Origin: Artemia franciscana
Lineage: Eukaryota > Arthropoda > Branchiopoda > Anostraca > Artemiidae
Direction of reading: 5' to 3'
Length of the DNA: 64,000 bases
NCBI RefSeq assembly: GCF_032884065.1
Contig: NC_088871.1
Location: 45,921,374-45,985,373, forward strand
The notes under the pieces were generated by a model, which was not told the DNA's origin, searched no databases, and worked only from the letters and a program-made list of their open reading frames with translations. The position numbers were made by a program, and so were the translations under genes. Below are positions 63,600 to 64,000 of this stretch, piece after piece; the stretch's first letter is position 1; each line of letters opens with the position of its first letter.

Positions 63600-64000
63600 A
63601 AAGGTTTCTATGTATTTCATTATGACAAAAGACAAGCAAGGGCAAAAGTCGACGTTCAACATTTTATATAAACTCCAAGCAATAAAATAACAATAAATAA
63701 GGGCATTAGAGCTAATAAGGACATTAGCCAAGAGCCTGATATGGTATCAGCTTCTGTTAAAAAAAGTTTCGGCGTTATGTTTTTCATAATAACAAAAGAC
63801 AAGCCGGGGCAAAATATGACGTTCGAAGTTTTATTTAAACTCCAAACGATCAAATAGAAATAAATAACCGCATTAGAGTTTATAAGGACGTTAGCCAAAA
63901 ATCTGGTAGGTTATCAGCCTGTTTTAAAAAAAAGTTTCGGCGTTATGTTTTTCATAATAACAAAAGACAAGCCGGGGCAAAATATGACGTTCGAAGTTTT
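63600..64000 (+). repeat. Tandem repeat, about 168-bp unit, running off the right edge
   Basis: AAAAGACAAGC starts at 63627, 63794 and 63962 (spacings 167 and 168). Each unit has GACGTTC, CATTAGAG, TAAGGAC(A/G)TTAGCCAA and TTTCGGCGTTATGTTTTTCA. Further monomers lie left of the Helitron at 62.25 and 62.52 kb. Confidence 0.9.

Overview
This is a repeat-dense, AT-rich eukaryotic window with only a few short coding exons separated by kilobase-scale introns. The best evidence for the organism is indirect. A conserved metazoan sorting nexin gene, several arthropod-style non-LTR retrotransposon remnants (CR1/Jockey-like and RTE-like), Helitron helicase debris, TTAGG-like patches and very long (TA)n arrays together suggest an invertebrate, most likely an arthropod and possibly a crustacean. 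Species assignment is inference. There is no sign of bacterial gene organisation, CRISPR or operons.

Real genes. The left quarter carries the 5' part of a sorting nexin 1/2-type gene on the minus strand. Four exons run from an ATG at 17908 to 2069, with perfectly compatible splice phases (0, 0, 1) and good GT/AG sites. They encode the acidic N-terminus and a complete-looking PX domain; the BAR-domain exons must lie beyond the left edge. A second minus-strand candidate gene is represented by two convincing but unrecognised exons, at 60077-59915 (basic, Gly/Pro/Arg-rich) and 30133-29958 (Asn/Thr-rich, ending in a stop). They are phase-compatible, so they may belong to one gene with a roughly 30 kb intron.

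Mobile elements. Non-LTR remnants are at 3.5-5.5, 9.0-9.5, 12.2-12.4, 16.0-16.6, 21.2-23.0, 24.5-24.9 and 31.4-35.6 kb (the last with endonuclease, reverse transcriptase and zinc-knuckle regions in order). A tRNA-derived SINE at 58.2-58.8 kb shares its 3' tail and its TAC-repeat end with the LINE at 21.2-22.1 kb, an apparent SINE/LINE parasite pair. Helitron-derived mosaics occupy 47.1-51.1 kb (minus) and 62.7-63.6 kb (plus). They combine a Pif1-type helicase C-terminus, a tandem minisatellite, (TA)n arrays and a 3' end with duplicated hairpin plus CTAG.

Repeats. The dominant interspersed family, here called FB1, has no coding capacity. One end carries a short palindromic terminus (CAGTTCGT-GGTA-ACGAACTG); the other carries a long hairpin of about 120 bp arms. 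Whole or partial copies lie at 5.6, 11.1, 20.5, 23.2, 29.0, 31.2/35.6, 36.6, 42.3, 51.4, 53.2 and 54.7 kb, some nested or head to head. Other structures are a perfect-length foldback element at 46.06-46.66 kb, satellite-like tandem arrays (about 313 bp at 25-27.7 kb, about 410 bp at 37-39 kb with inverted copies at 39.4-40 kb, about 188 bp at 61.3-61.9 kb, about 168 bp at the right edge), minisatellites, and eight (TA)n arrays. Twelve Ns at 44967-44978 mark an assembly gap.
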